A model generated the notes under the pieces. That model made no database searches. It saw nothing but the letters and a program-made list of their open reading frames with translations, and was not told the DNA's origin. Below, piece after piece: positions 1-8,519 of a stretch of DNA of 17,393 nucleotides (the stretch's first letter is position 1; each line of letters starts with the position of its first letter). Both the position numbers and the translations under genes were made by a program. The DNA comes from Acidithiobacillus ferruginosus (GTDB taxonomy: Bacteria > Pseudomonadota > Gammaproteobacteria > Acidithiobacillales > Acidithiobacillaceae). The stretch is taken from assembly GCF_018854495.1 (NCBI RefSeq), contig NZ_JABBDR010000033.1:1-17393 (forward strand). Reading direction: 5' to 3'.

Positions 1-1
1 C

Positions 2-691
2 ACGCTGAACCCATGGTATGGTGTCGCCTTTGCGCTGGTGGCCTGGCTGCCGGGACGGCTGTTGGGAGAGGGGTTGCAGTGGGACGTGGGGTGGGGCGGG
101 GTGGTCTGGGTGGTCATCGGTTTGTCTCTCCTGACGTTGGCGCTCCTGCTCTGGGTCATACCGCAGGGTACGGGTCCAGGCTTCTGGCAGACGCAGATGG
201 AGCACTTGCTGGCACCGGCGCGTAAGGACCTCAGCGCGACGCAGCGTCAGGTGGTGGGCGATATGGTTCGTCTGATGCCGGGGATCCTCGCTGCGGTCAT
301 GGCGCTGCTCTGGGCGCTGGCGGCAGTGATGGCTAGTCGCTGGCGCGAACGGTTTCAGGGTATTGTGGTGCCACAACGGGTGTTTCGCGACTGGGTGCTG
401 CCAGAGTGGCTGATCTGGTTGCCGGTGGTGACGGGGTTGGGTTTTTTCCTGCCGCATGGCGCCGCATGGCCGGTACAGAACCTCGCCATTCTGGTCGGTG
501 GGCTGTACCTGCTGCAGGGACTGAGTTTGGTGCACCTGTGGTTCGCGTCGAGGGGCTGGCCCCTGATCGCGCTGGCGGCTTTTTATATCGGACTGATCCT
601 GCTTTCGCAGTTCCTGCTGGTGGTCAGTGTGCTGGGTATTCTGGACCGTGTTTTTCACCTGCGCCGACGGTTTGCCGGGCCGCGGTCCTGA
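2..691 (+). CDS. DUF2232 family integral membrane protein, 5' end outside the window
   Basis: The reading frame is open to the left edge, so the gene is cut and the GTG at 38 is probably internal. About 229 C-terminal residues are visible. They form roughly six hydrophobic stretches separated by short basic or amphipathic loops, ending in a long membrane segment and the basic tail FHLRRRF. Family knowledge: DUF2232 (YybS-like) proteins are multi-pass inner-membrane proteins of unknown function, and in many proteobacteria they sit between rpsR and rplI. The position here, 37 bp before rplI, fits that order and suggests that rpsF and rpsR lie just outside the window. The family call rests on hydropathy plus synteny. 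No catalytic motif was seen. Confidence 0.75.
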   Translation, partial: TLNPWYGVAFALVAWLPGRLLGEGLQWDVGWGGVVWVVIGLSLLTLALLLWVIPQGTGPGFWQTQMEHLLAPARKDLSATQRQVVGDMVRLMPGILAAVMALLWALAAVMASRWRERFQGIVVPQRVFRDWVLPEWLIWLPVVTGLGFFLPHGAAWPVQNLAILVGGLYLLQGLSLVHLWFASRGWPLIALAAFYIGLILLSQFLLVVSVLGILDRVFHLRRRFAGPRS

Positions 692-728
692 TGGCGGTTT
701 TGCAGAGAATTTTTGGGAGGAATTTGAA

Positions 729-1175
729 ATGAAAGTGATTTTACTGGAACGTATCAACAAGTTGGGGCGTCTGGGCGATGTGGTCGAAGTGCGTCCGGGT
801 TACGGGCGCAATTTTCTGGTGCCGCAGGGCAAGGCCGTAGTGGCCAACCAGCGCAATCTGGAAGACTTTGCCGCACGTAAGACGGCGCTGGAGCAGGTGG
901 AGGCAGAACGTCTGCAAGCCGCGCAACAGCGCGCCGCGGCGCTGGCCGATGCGGTGGTCACCATTGCCCTGCAGGCGGGCGAGGATGGTCGTTTGTTCGG
1001 CTCGGTGGGTCTGCATGACATCAGTGCGGCTCTGGCGGCCTTGGGTCACGAAGTGGCTCATTCCGAAATCCGTCTGGCGGGAGGGCCGATCAAACGGATC
1101 GGCGAATTCCCGGCGCGTGTGCATTTGCACCCGGAGGTCGAACTGGACGTGATGGTCTTCGTCGAGCGTGCCTGA
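729..1175 (+). CDS. rplI: 50S ribosomal protein L9
   Basis: The 148-residue product matches the usual L9 length of about 150. It opens with the classic L9 signature (MKVILLE, then LGDVVEVRPGYGRNFLVPQGKA). A charged, alanine-rich central helix follows at about residues 45-75, then the C-terminal rRNA-binding domain with DGRLFGSV near residue 90. L9 binds 23S rRNA at the base of the L1 stalk and helps maintain reading frame. The ATG at 729 is chosen because it begins the conserved N-terminus and has a GGGAGG ribosome binding site at 715-720; the same frame is open further upstream but that stretch is not L9-like. The gene lies between the DUF2232 gene and dnaB, as expected for a ribosomal/replication operon. 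Confidence 0.97.
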   Translation: MKVILLERINKLGRLGDVVEVRPGYGRNFLVPQGKAVVANQRNLEDFAARKTALEQVEAERLQAAQQRAAALADAVVTIALQAGEDGRLFGSVGLHDISAALAALGHEVAHSEIRLAGGPIKRIGEFPARVHLHPEVELDVMVFVERA

Positions 1176-1189
1176 TCCCGGGCCTGGGC

Positions 1190-2563
1190 GTGTCTGATTC
1201 GGCGGACTACGGCGGCGGGGTCAAGGCCCCGCCGCACTCTATTGAGGCGGAGCAATCCGTCATCGGCGCCCTGCTGATCGACCCCGAGACGGCGGAGCAG
1301 GTCACTGAGGCGGTGTCGGCCGAAGATTTTTATGAGCGTCGTCACCGTCAGATTTTCCAGGCGATCAGCGCCATGCTCGGCGCCGGGCGGGCGGTGGACG
1401 CCATCACGGTCTCCGAGTGGTTGCAGGATCATGAGCAGCTCGCCGATGTGGGCGGGGTGCAGTATCTTCTCATGCTGGCCAACGAGACCCCCTCGGCGGC
1501 CAATGTGCTCGCCTATGCGCGGATCGTGCGGGAGCGGGCCACCCTGCGTGACCTCATCCGGGTTGGTCGGGAAATTGCCGAGCTTGCCTATCGTCCGGAA
1601 GGGCGGCCGGCTCAGGCCTTGTTGGACGAGGCCGAAAGCCGGGTCTTTCATCTCGCCGAAGGACAGCACCTAGCCGGTGAAGGCTTCAAGCAACTCAAAG
1701 ATGCACTTCCGGCGGTTATCGACCGGATCGAGACCATCGCCCGTGAGCGAAAGGGCGTCACGGGGCTGTCCACGGGCTTTACCGATCTGGACGAGAAAAC
1801 CTCCGGCCTCCACCCGGGCCAGCTCATTATTGTTGCGGGCCGTCCGAGTATGGGCAAAACCTCTTTCGCTATGAATATAGCGGAGCATGTCGCCTGTATC
1901 GAAGGCAAGCCTGTCGCGGTTTTCAGCATGGAAATGCCGACCGACGAGATCGTTCTGCGCGCGCTCTCGTCGCGGGGGCGGGTAGATCAGCACCGCCTGC
2001 GCAATGGCAGCCTGGGCAATGACGACTGGCCGCGCATCGCCCATGCCATCGGGGAGCTCGGCAATGCGCCCCTGTTCGCCGATGATTCTGCTGCGCTGAC
2101 CCCGACGGATTTGCGCTCGCGGGCGCGTCGGCTGAAGCGGGAGCATGGCCTGGCTTTGATCGTGGTGGACTATCTGCAACTCATGCAGGTGCCGGGACGG
2201 GGGGATAACCGGGTCGCCGAGATTTCCGAGATCAGCCGTTCGCTCAAGGCGTTGGCCAAAGAGCTGTCGATCCCGGTCATTGCCCTCTCCCAGCTCAACC
2301 GAAGTCTGGAAAACCGTACCGAAAAGCGTCCGCAGATGTCTGATCTGCGCGAATCCGGCGCCATTGAACAGGATGCCGACCTGATCCTCTTCCTCTATCG
2401 CGATGAGGTGTATTACAAGGACAAGGAAGAGGTGAAGGGCATTGCCGAGGTGATCATCGGTAAACAGCGCAACGGACCCATCGGGACGGTGCGGATGAGT
2501 TTCTTCGGTGAATATACCCGTTTTGAGAATTATGCGCCGACCGGGGATGGCTTCGGGCATTAG
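1190..2563 (+). CDS. dnaB: Replicative DNA helicase DnaB
   Basis: The product is 457 residues, normal for bacterial DnaB. The N-terminal domain (about residues 14-115) begins PPHSIEAEQSVIGALL, the hallmark of the family. The RecA-like helicase domain has Walker A GRPSMGKT at 217-224 (Lys223), the SMEMP motif near 246-250, and Walker B LIVVDYLQLM with Asp327. The later segments ALSQLNRSLE and SDLRESGAIEQDADLI carry the conserved hexamer-interface region. DnaB is the hexameric 5'-3' helicase that unwinds the replication fork. The start is a GTG 14 bp after the rplI stop with only a weak upstream purine stretch, which is consistent with coupling to rplI translation. No intein or frameshift is present. 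Confidence 0.97.
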   Translation: MSDSADYGGGVKAPPHSIEAEQSVIGALLIDPETAEQVTEAVSAEDFYERRHRQIFQAISAMLGAGRAVDAITVSEWLQDHEQLADVGGVQYLLMLANETPSAANVLAYARIVRERATLRDLIRVGREIAELAYRPEGRPAQALLDEAESRVFHLAEGQHLAGEGFKQLKDALPAVIDRIETIARERKGVTGLSTGFTDLDEKTSGLHPGQLIIVAGRPSMGKTSFAMNIAEHVACIEGKPVAVFSMEMPTDEIVLRALSSRGRVDQHRLRNGSLGNDDWPRIAHAIGELGNAPLFADDSAALTPTDLRSRARRLKREHGLALIVVDYLQLMQVPGRGDNRVAEISEISRSLKALAKELSIPVIALSQLNRSLENRTEKRPQMSDLRESGAIEQDADLILFLYRDEVYYKDKEEVKGIAEVIIGKQRNGPIGTVRMSFFGEYTRFENYAPTGDGFGH

Positions 2564-2650
2564 TTGCCTGCACCAAGCCCGATCATCGGTGTGCCGTCCA
2601 TGCATTTTTTTCATGGGATTTTCTCGCGCCTTGGGGTGTATCATTGGCGC

Positions 2651-3745
2651 ATGACCCGCCCGATTGTTGCCGATATCTCCGCTGCTGCGCTGCGCCATAA
2701 TGTAGCGGTGGTGCGCGAACATGCACCCCGCGCACAAATCATGGCGGCGGTAAAGGCGAATGCTTATGGGCATGCAGTGACTCTTTGCGCCCCGGTGCTG
2801 GCGGAGGCTGGAGTGGACGCCTTTGCAGTGGCCTCCCTGGAAGAGGCGGAAGCGCTTCATGCCTTGCGGCTGGAGCGCCCCATCTGCCTGCTGGGGGGGC
2901 CTTTTGACGCTGACGAAGTATCCGTCGCCGCAGCACGTGCTTATCTGCTGGTGATTCACGAACAGCGCCAGTTGCGGTGGCTGGAGACCCATGCTGGGGA
3001 TGCTGCGTTGCGCTTGTTTATCAAGGTGGATACGGGCATGCACCGGCTGGGTTTTGCCCCGGAACGATTGCCCGCCCTGTTTGCCGCTTTGCAACGCTAC
3101 CCCCGCTGGGAGGTGTTGGGGCTGATGAGCCATCTTGCCCGCTCCGATACGCCGGACGACCCCTTCAACCGTCAACAGGCGGGTGTTTTCGCCGATGCCA
3201 TTGCGCACGTCGGTCACGCCACCGCAGGTCAGCACAGCCTCGCCAATTCGGGAGGGGTGCTGGCGCTGCCCTTTACCCACCAGCACTGGGTGCGGCCCGG
3301 ACTCATGCTCTACGGTCTTTCGCCCTTCGCCGGGCGTCGCGGCAGCGAAATCGGTTTGCAACCCGTGCTCTCCTGGCGCAGTGCGGTGGTGGCCATCCGC
3401 GAACTCGGCCCCGGTGACTGGCTGGGTTATGGCGCAGCCTGGCAGGCCCCGGCGCACTGTCGGGTGGGAGTGGTGGCGGCGGGTTACGGCGACGGTTATC
3501 CGCGTCACCTGGGGTGTGGTGCGCCGGTCACGGTAGCCGGACAGACTACCTGCACTTTGGCGCGGGTCAGCATGGATATGCTTTTTGTGGACCTGACGGA
3601 CGTGGAGGCAGACATCGGCGCTCCCGTCGTCCTCATGGGGGCTGGCGGACCGCCTCTCGAATCCCTGGCGGCGGAACTCGGTACGATCTCCTATGAAATG
3701 AGCTGTCGCATGCAGATGCGGGTACCGCGCCGGCTGGTTTCATGA
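2651..3745 (+). CDS. alr: Alanine racemase (PLP-dependent)
   Basis: The enzyme interconverts L- and D-alanine and supplies D-Ala for peptidoglycan. The 364-residue length matches the family. The PLP-binding lysine is Lys35 in AVKANAYGH, and the catalytic tyrosine is Tyr260 in [16 protein letters not shown] follows at about 278-285, with the C-terminal beta domain carrying [10 protein letters not shown]. The frame is open back to 2564, directly after dnaB, but the ATG at 2651 gives the usual short N-terminus before ISAAALRHN, so I start there. The stop overlaps the radA start as ATGA, suggesting translational coupling. The 87 bp after dnaB may hold a leader or weak promoter, though none is obvious. 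Confidence 0.95.
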   Translation: MTRPIVADISAAALRHNVAVVREHAPRAQIMAAVKANAYGHAVTLCAPVLAEAGVDAFAVASLEEAEALHALRLERPICLLGGPFDADEVSVAAARAYLLVIHEQRQLRWLETHAGDAALRLFIKVDTGMHRLGFAPERLPALFAALQRYPRWEVLGLMSHLARSDTPDDPFNRQQAGVFADAIAHVGHATAGQHSLANSGGVLALPFTHQHWVRPGLMLYGLSPFAGRRGSEIGLQPVLSWRSAVVAIRELGPGDWLGYGAAWQAPAHCRVGVVAAGYGDGYPRHLGCGAPVTVAGQTTCTLARVSMDMLFVDLTDVEADIGAPVVLMGAGGPPLESLAAELGTISYEMSCRMQMRVPRRLVS

Positions 3746-5100
3746 GTCGCGACAAAACCCTCTTCGTTTGCCAGGAATGCGGCAGTATCAGCAATAAATG
3801 GCTGGGACGCTGTCCAGATTGCGGTGCATGGAACAGCTTCGTCGAACAGCGCGTGGAGAAGACCGTGGCCAAATCCCAAACCACCTATGCCACGGCCAGC
3901 CCGCCGCAATTTTTGCATGCGGTGCCGATCACGGATGTGGGGCGCAGCACGACGGGCCTGGCGGAACTCGACCGGGTGCTGGGCGGCGGGCAGGTGCCGG
4001 GGGCAGCCATTCTTCTGGGCGGGGAGCCGGGTATCGGAAAATCCACCCTCCTGCTCCAGACTGCCCATCACCTGGCTCAGGTCAGTAAGGTGCTTTATGT
4101 CACCGGGGAGGAGTCGGCGGCACAGGTCGCCTTGCGTGCGCAGCGCCTGGGGCTGGGCCGGAGCCCCGTACGGGTGGTCGCCGAAAACCATCTGGAAGCG
4201 ATCGAGGGGCTGCTCCGGGACGAACAGCCCGCACTGGTGCTGGTGGATTCCATTCAGACCGTCTATACCGACACACTGCAATCGGCTCCCGGCTCGGTGG
4301 CGCAAGTGCGGGAGTGTGCGGCACGCCTGGTGCGTTTCGCCAAGGCGACGGGCACCACGGTGTGGCTGGTGGGTCATGTGACCAAGGAGGGGGCCATTGC
4401 TGGACCACGTGTGCTCGAACACATGGTGGATACCGTGCTCTACTTTGAAGGGGAGGCGGGTAGCCCGTACCGGATTGTGCGCGCCATCAAGAACCGCTTT
4501 GGCGCGGCCAATGAACTGGGTGTTTTCCAGATGCATGAAGAGGGCTTGAGCGAGGTCGCCAATCCTTCGCAGCTTTTCCTGTCGCAGCATGAGCGGCCCG
4601 TGGCAGGGAGCGTAGTGCTGGCGACGCAGGAAGGAACCCGACCGCTGCTGGTGGAGGTGCAGGCGCTCGTGACCCCGAGCCCGCTGGCGAATCCGCGCAG
4701 GGTCGCCATCGGTCTGGACCCCAACCGCCTCTCCCTCCTGCTGGCCATTCTCCATCGTCACGGTGGCAGCATGTTTTTTGATCAGGATGTCTTCGTGAAT
4801 ATCGCGGGGGGGATCAAAGTCAACGAACCGGCCGCCGACCTTGCCGTGGCCCTCGCCTTGGTCAGCAGTTTTCGCAATAAACCCCTGGAGGGCCGTCGGG
4901 TGGTCTTTGGCGAATTGGGTCTGGCAGGAGAGGTGCGCCCGGTGGCGGGCACCGAGGCACGGGTTCGTGAAGCCATCAAGCTGGGCTTCAAAGGCGCCAT
5001 TCTCCCGCGCGGCGACAAGATTCCGGCTGCCCCCACGTTTAAACTGCACCCGGCGGGCCGCCTGGGTGATGCAATGGAGGCCGCCTTTGCTGGAGAGTGA
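3742..5100 (+). CDS. radA: DNA repair protein RadA (Sms)
   Basis: RadA is a DnaB-type ATPase that promotes branch migration during recombinational repair. The 452 residues contain the full architecture. A four-cysteine zinc finger comes first (Cys10, Cys13, Cys24, Cys27). Walker [10 protein letters not shown] follows at 93-101 with Lys100, then the Walker B region LVLVDSIQT at about 165-173. The RadA-specific KNRFG motif is at 250-254. A Lon-like C-terminal domain spans about 285-452. The ATG overlaps the alr stop codon in an ATGA, so the two genes are probably co-translated. Nothing appears truncated. Confidence 0.97.
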   Translation: MSRDKTLFVCQECGSISNKWLGRCPDCGAWNSFVEQRVEKTVAKSQTTYATASPPQFLHAVPITDVGRSTTGLAELDRVLGGGQVPGAAILLGGEPGIGKSTLLLQTAHHLAQVSKVLYVTGEESAAQVALRAQRLGLGRSPVRVVAENHLEAIEGLLRDEQPALVLVDSIQTVYTDTLQSAPGSVAQVRECAARLVRFAKATGTTVWLVGHVTKEGAIAGPRVLEHMVDTVLYFEGEAGSPYRIVRAIKNRFGAANELGVFQMHEEGLSEVANPSQLFLSQHERPVAGSVVLATQEGTRPLLVEVQALVTPSPLANPRRVAIGLDPNRLSLLLAILHRHGGSMFFDQDVFVNIAGGIKVNEPAADLAVALALVSSFRNKPLEGRRVVFGELGLAGEVRPVAGTEARVREAIKLGFKGAILPRGDKIPAAPTFKLHPAGRLGDAMEAAFAGE

Positions 5101-5182
5101 ATCCTGGCGCGCCGATGGTGGCAACGTACCTGCCGGCATGATGGCCTGCGGCTTGCAATATCTTTCCGGAGCGGTTAGTGTG

Positions 5183-5223
5183 ACAGGTAACTACAGGTAA
5201 TACATCACATAATTTTCTGATGT
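5183..5223 (+). promoter_or_regulatory. Tandem direct repeat and inverted repeat upstream of the small exported protein gene
   Basis: ACAGGTAA occurs twice with a start-to-start spacing of exactly 10 bp (5183-5190 and 5193-5200), about one helical turn. It is followed at once by an inverted repeat ACATCA (5202-5207) / TGATGT (5218-5223) with a 10-base AT-rich centre. Together they lie 47-87 bp before the start codon of the following gene. Repeats with this phasing are typical of activator or response-regulator sites, but no regulator is identified here and no convincing -35/-10 pair was found, so the regulatory role is inference. Confidence 0.3.
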
Positions 5224-5269
5224 GTGAAGCTGTCCGGCGTTTTTATGATCGTCTGAAAGGAGGAATATT

Positions 5270-5710
5270 ATGCAAAAGTTACCGGTTTACCCTGCTGCAC
5301 AGGGCCTATTTCATTCATCGCTGCGGAGAGGTATGGCGGGGGGCGTTTTGGTGGCTTTCGGCCTGATGGGCCTTGGGGTCGGCACGGCGTTCGCGTCCAG
5401 CATAGGGACGTCGGCACCAGGGTTGATGCGTACAGCGCTAGCCGGGGGCGCAGTGGCAAGCGCTGCGGAAGTAAAGAACTTCGCGGCAGCCGTCCAGGAG
5501 ATCAAGCCACTCAATGAACAGGTCCACAGTGCCTTGAGTCGGAAGGGTATCACCGCCACCCAGCGGGAAGAGTTGAAAAAATCCTATATGACGAAGGTGG
5601 ACGGTATACTCGCTAAAAATCACCTGACCGCAGAGCAATATTCCAGCCTGCTCAGGCAGACCCAGAGCGATCCGGATTTCGCGAAAGATGTCGAGGCAGA
5701 TATGCGGTAA
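5270..5710 (+). CDS. Small exported protein, DUF4168-like
   Basis: The product is 146 residues. Residues 1-42 look like a signal peptide: RR at 19-20, a hydrophobic core at about 22-38, and a cleavage site after AFA (40-42). The mature part is helical and charged. Its C-terminus (HLTAEQYSSLL, then QSDPDFAKDV) resembles the DUF4168 pattern in which an amphipathic helix is followed by a short dPeL-type ending. Family knowledge: DUF4168 proteins are small secreted or periplasmic proteins of unknown role. A strong ribosome binding site AAGGAGG (5257-5263) lies 6 bases before the ATG. It sits alone between radA and pepP, 169 bp from radA, so it is probably separately transcribed. The family match is from memory and moderate. 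Confidence 0.7.
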   Translation: MQKLPVYPAAQGLFHSSLRRGMAGGVLVAFGLMGLGVGTAFASSIGTSAPGLMRTALAGGAVASAAEVKNFAAAVQEIKPLNEQVHSALSRKGITATQREELKKSYMTKVDGILAKNHLTAEQYSSLLRQTQSDPDFAKDVEADMR

Positions 5711-5800
5711 CAACCCACCCTGGCCAGCGCCGCTTTCCTCCCGGGACTGTCGGCGTGCCGGCTTATGCTTTTTCGGCCTTTCCTCCGCATCTATGCTTTG

Positions 5801-5809
5801 TGTGATAAT
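5801..5809 (+). promoter_or_regulatory. Possible extended -10 promoter element for pepP
   Basis: TGTGATAAT at 5801-5809 fits an extended -10 (TGn followed by GATAAT). A transcript starting about 7 bases later would have a leader of only about 16 nt containing the AGGAGG ribosome binding site at 5819-5824. No good -35 was found at the expected distance, so this is tentative. Confidence 0.3.
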
Positions 5810-5831
5810 AGGGCATATAGGAGGTCTGCCA

Positions 5832-7172
5832 ATGCCCAAACTTGATTTGCCCCGCCCCGATCATGCCGCCCGCCGTCGTCTGCTGATGCAGAAGATGCAC
5901 ACTGCCGGTGTCGCGATCATACCCACCGCCACACCCAAGAGCCGTAATAGCGATGTACAGTACCCCTTCCGCGGCGACAGTGATTTCCTCTATCTGACCG
6001 GCTTTGCGGAGCCGGAGGCTGTACTGGTGCTGGCACCGGGACACGCTGACGGGGAGCAGATCCTGTTCTGCCGCCCTCGTGACCCGGAGCGGGAAACCTG
6101 GGATGGGCGTCGCGCCGGGCTGGAGGGTGCTCTTGAGCAATGTCAGGTGGATCGTTGCCTCTCGATTCATGACCTGAACGACGTCCTTCCACAACTGCTG
6201 GAAAATCGGGAATTGCTGTTTTATCCCATGGGCCAGTCCACGGATTTCGACGCGCGGGTCATGCACTGGCGCAATGTCGCCAAGAGCAAGATTCGCCAGG
6301 GTGTGCGCTACCCGCTCGAAGTGGTCGATGTTGCCCACCTGATCCATGAGATGCGTTTGTTCAAAGACCCCGAAGAGATCGAAATCCTGCGGGCGGCGGT
6401 GGGCATCAGCGGTGCCGGGCATCGCCATGGCATGCGCCAATGTCGTCCGGGTATGCTGGAATACGAACTGGCCGCCGAGATCGAGCATGTTTTTCGTCGC
6501 CTCGGATCGCCCAGTGTGGCGTACCCCAGTATCGTCGGTGGCGGAATCAACGGTTGTATTCTGCACTACACGGAAAATGATGCGGAACTGCGTGATGGCG
6601 ATCTGGTACTGATCGACGCCGGCGCAGAGGTCGGCGCCTACGCCGGAGACATCACCAGAACCTTGCCGGTGAACGGGGTGTTCAGTCCCGCACAACGGGA
6701 AGTTTACGAAGTCGTTCTGGCCAGTCAGAAGGCGGCCATCGCCGCCGTACAGGTAGGACGCTCCGTTACGGATTATCATGACGAGGCCGTCAAGGTGCTG
6801 GTGGACGGCTTGTTGGAGCTGAACATCCTTTCCGGCAGTCGCGACGCAGTCATCGAGCAGGGCAGCTATAAGGCCTTCTATATGCACCGGACGGGGCACT
6901 GGCTGGGTATGGACGTTCATGACGTCGGCCACTATCGCGGCGCGGATCAGTCCTGGCGGAAACTGGAGGCGGGGATGGTGCTGACGGTGGAGCCGGGCCT
7001 GTACTTCTCGCCGGATAATCCATCGGTACCGGAGCGTTGGCGCGGTATCGGGGTTCGCATCGAAGACGACGTGCTGGTGACCACCGGCGGTCCGGATGTT
7101 CTGTCGAGCGGCGTACCCAAGGAGGTTGCCGAGGTCGAAGCCATGATGGCAGCAGGGTGGGCGGAAGGCTGA
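5832..7172 (+). CDS. pepP: Xaa-Pro aminopeptidase (aminopeptidase P, M24B)
   Basis: This enzyme removes an N-terminal residue preceding proline and is a dinuclear-metal enzyme of the pita-bread fold. The 446 residues match PepP size. An N-terminal domain contains FRGDSDFLYLTGFAEPEAV, and the catalytic domain has all five metal ligands: Asp262 and Asp273 in IDAGAEVGAYAGD, His356 in HRTGHWLG, Glu387 in VEPGLYF, and Glu411 in RIEDDVLV. The ATG at 5832 is chosen because AGGAGG (5819-5824) precedes it by 7 bases and the encoded N-terminus is the family's usual one; the frame is open to 5688 but that part overlaps the previous gene. No ubiH follows, unlike in E. coli; the next gene converges on it from the minus strand. 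Confidence 0.95.
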   Translation: MPKLDLPRPDHAARRRLLMQKMHTAGVAIIPTATPKSRNSDVQYPFRGDSDFLYLTGFAEPEAVLVLAPGHADGEQILFCRPRDPERETWDGRRAGLEGALEQCQVDRCLSIHDLNDVLPQLLENRELLFYPMGQSTDFDARVMHWRNVAKSKIRQGVRYPLEVVDVAHLIHEMRLFKDPEEIEILRAAVGISGAGHRHGMRQCRPGMLEYELAAEIEHVFRRLGSPSVAYPSIVGGGINGCILHYTENDAELRDGDLVLIDAGAEVGAYAGDITRTLPVNGVFSPAQREVYEVVLASQKAAIAAVQVGRSVTDYHDEAVKVLVDGLLELNILSGSRDAVIEQGSYKAFYMHRTGHWLGMDVHDVGHYRGADQSWRKLEAGMVLTVEPGLYFSPDNPSVPERWRGIGVRIEDDVLVTTGGPDVLSSGVPKEVAEVEAMMAAGWAEG

Positions 7173-7203
7173 CGAAACCGCCCGAACCGTGTGCGGTGCC
7201 CGC

Positions 7204-7782
7204 TTAAATGCCGTTGGTGACGGGTGCCATGGAATGGACGAAACGTAGTTTGGCCTGCTTGACACCAAAATCCATGGCGTGTTGAACGCTGCCCATCAGT
7301 ATATCGGCTGCCATGTGGTAGCGGGGGTTCATGGTATCCCAGACGACGCCATGAATGACGCGCCCGGAACGTAGAATGATGTTGATGCGTTCGCCACAGC
7401 GGTTGCCTCCGTCTTTGCGGAAGAACAGGTCCTGTGACAGCGCCACCTGATCCGGCCGGTTAGGGCCGCAGGCGGAAATATCCGGGGTGCTGTTTGTCTG
7501 ATCAGCAAGTGCGTTATAGGCGGTTACGCGTCGCAAATAAAAAAATTCGTGGCGCATAAGCAGCGTGCCGTCACTGGCGCCCTGTGCCTGGGTGGAGTCC
7601 GCAACAGGCTGGGCATCGATGGTATCACCCAGGCGGTCGCCCGGCTTCAGGGGGTCGCCGATACTGCCGATGGGTGTGCCGAGGAATGGAGCGGGCAAGT
7701 CCGGCAGATTGGGCGCCAGGGCGTTGGGCAGAAAAAACGTCGACAGGGCAAGACTCATCCCGGCAGATAATCGTCGTATCAA
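7204..7782 (-). CDS. Exported protein, possible double-psi beta-barrel (RlpA/expansin-like) domain
   Basis: The product is 192 residues. The TTG start at 7782 is chosen because AAGGAG (7789-7794 on the plus map) lies 6 bases upstream and it gives a basic start (MIRR) ahead of a hydrophobic signal segment ending near PNALA at 19-23; an ATG eight codons later is the alternative. A proline-rich linker follows. The C-terminal 60 residues read RCGERINIILRSGRVIHGVV, then WDT, AADILMGS and FGVKQAKLRFV. That order (Cys-Gly, strand, Gly-Arg-Val, Asp near the end, small residues, fGV, closing strand) resembles the RlpA/expansin barrel. The resemblance is by eye, and an unrelated fold is possible. Two other cysteines (near PDISACG) could form a disulfide in the periplasm. 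It converges on pepP. Confidence 0.65.
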   Translation of the reverse strand: MIRRLSAGMSLALSTFFLPNALAPNLPDLPAPFLGTPIGSIGDPLKPGDRLGDTIDAQPVADSTQAQGASDGTLLMRHEFFYLRRVTAYNALADQTNSTPDISACGPNRPDQVALSQDLFFRKDGGNRCGERINIILRSGRVIHGVVWDTMNPRYHMAADILMGSVQHAMDFGVKQAKLRFVHSMAPVTNGI

Positions 7783-8185
7783 GTCTATCTCCTTATCTAA
7801 GCTGGTCTGTGGCGACCCCTCCCGGCCGCAATGACACTGGCATATTTCTCAAAAGACGAAATGAAACAGCATTTTACAAAAAATATGATAAAAGTCAAGA
7901 AGATAATTTTATTGATTTGTAAACAATGAGATGGATTCCACCCCACCCCGAGGTCTATGCTCTGTTATCATGTCGGCTGGATGATGTTGGATCAGCTTAA
8001 AAGAGGTGATACATTTTTTATGGGGTGCCGGTGAAGGTGAGCCAGGCGGTCGCTTGTGCGTCTGCGGGCGCCTGATGCACCGGATTGCGGCACTACCGGA
8101 GAAATGTGTGTAAAGACTGGCGTGTTGTTGTTTTTTTAGCTATGCTTTGTTTGCTCGTTTTTCCAACCCAACAAAGGAGACTGCT
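7783..8185. other. Divergent intergenic region of about 400 bp
   Basis: This lies between the minus-strand exported protein and the plus-strand lipoprotein. It contains the minus-strand promoter at 7871-7898 inside an AT-rich block, then a more GC-rich stretch (about 8025-8100) in which I see no credible ORF, tRNA or repeat. A T-run at about 8128-8138 precedes the lipoprotein gene by 50 bp; no convincing plus-strand promoter was found. A small RNA cannot be excluded. Confidence 0.5.
7871..7898 (-). promoter_or_regulatory. Sigma-70-like promoter for the minus-strand exported protein
   Basis: Reading the minus strand, TTGACT (7898-7893) is followed after 16 bases by TAAAAT (7876-7871), close to the sigma-70 consensus. 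It lies in a strikingly AT-rich stretch (about 7850-7925). Transcription would start near 7864 and give a leader of about 80 nt before the TTG start at 7782. Confidence 0.6.
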
Positions 8186-8491
8186 ATGAGCAAGTTCACC
8201 ACCGCTTTGAAGGTAACTGCGCTGATTTTGCCCTTGGGCCTGGCCGGTTGTGCGACCAGTTCTGACCTTGCCAAGGTTTCTGCGAAGGCTGATGCCGCGC
8301 AGTCCACCGCCAACGAAGCACTGGCCAAGGCCAATGCCGCGCAGAGCACCGCTACCGATGCCCTGAGCAAAGCCAACGCCGCGCAGAGCACCGCTGATCA
8401 GGCGATGAGCACCGCCAACGCTGCCAATCAGAAGGCTGATGAAGCCAACACGAAGGTGGAGCGGATGTTCAAAAAGTCGATGATGAAGTAA
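8186..8491 (+). CDS. Small Lpp-like alanine-zipper lipoprotein
   Basis: The 101-residue precursor has a lipobox LAGC with the acylated Cys22 after a short basic and hydrophobic signal peptide. The mature 80 residues are almost entirely alanine-rich helix built from 14-residue units of the type [14 protein letters not shown], with alanine at core heptad positions, as in Lpp and OprI. The end is basic (FKKSMMK), so a C-terminal lysine could in principle be linked to peptidoglycan as in Lpp. The start at 8186 has AAAGGAG (8173-8179) 6 bases upstream; an in-frame ATG at 8147 would place residues ahead of the signal peptide and is rejected. A strong terminator follows, indicating a stand-alone, probably abundant transcript. 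Role by analogy: tethering or spacing the outer membrane. Confidence 0.85.
   Translation: MSKFTTALKVTALILPLGLAGCATSSDLAKVSAKADAAQSTANEALAKANAAQSTATDALSKANAAQSTADQAMSTANAANQKADEANTKVERMFKKSMMK
8285..8452 (+). repeat. Four 42-bp tandem coding repeats in the lipoprotein gene
   Basis: Units begin at 8285, 8327, 8369 and 8411. The first three share GCCGCGCAG at the same phase and encode KA(D/N)AAQSTA plus five variable residues; the fourth is more diverged ([14 protein letters not shown]). They encode two-heptad blocks of the coiled coil. Such blocks could change in number by slippage without breaking the frame. Confidence 0.8.
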
Positions 8492-8519
8492 TTCATCACG
8501 CTTGTTGTTTGTGATAGGA

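Noticed and set aside
2564..2650. Extended alr start right after the dnaB stop
   Set aside because: The extra residues are not alanine-racemase-like and the ATG at 2651 gives the normal N-terminus.
1670..3508. Very long minus-strand open frame (612 codons) opposite dnaB and alr
   Set aside because: It lies over two strongly recognised plus-strand genes, its translation has no recognisable domain and is rich in His, Arg and Gln, and it is an artefact of GC-rich codon structure.
3691..5139. Long minus-strand open frame opposite radA
   Set aside because: Antisense shadow of radA, with no family features and no ribosome binding site.
5763..7268. Long minus-strand open frame opposite pepP
   Set aside because: Shadow of the pepP frame, since all catalytic residues of aminopeptidase P are on the plus strand.
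7549..7922. Three overlapping plus-strand open frames opposite the exported protein
   Set aside because: No ribosome binding site or domain; the minus strand has a promoter, ribosome binding site and signal peptide.
8285..8452. Regular 42-bp repeats as a CRISPR array
   Set aside because: The units are contiguous, without unique spacers, and encode coiled-coil heptads in frame within a lipoprotein.
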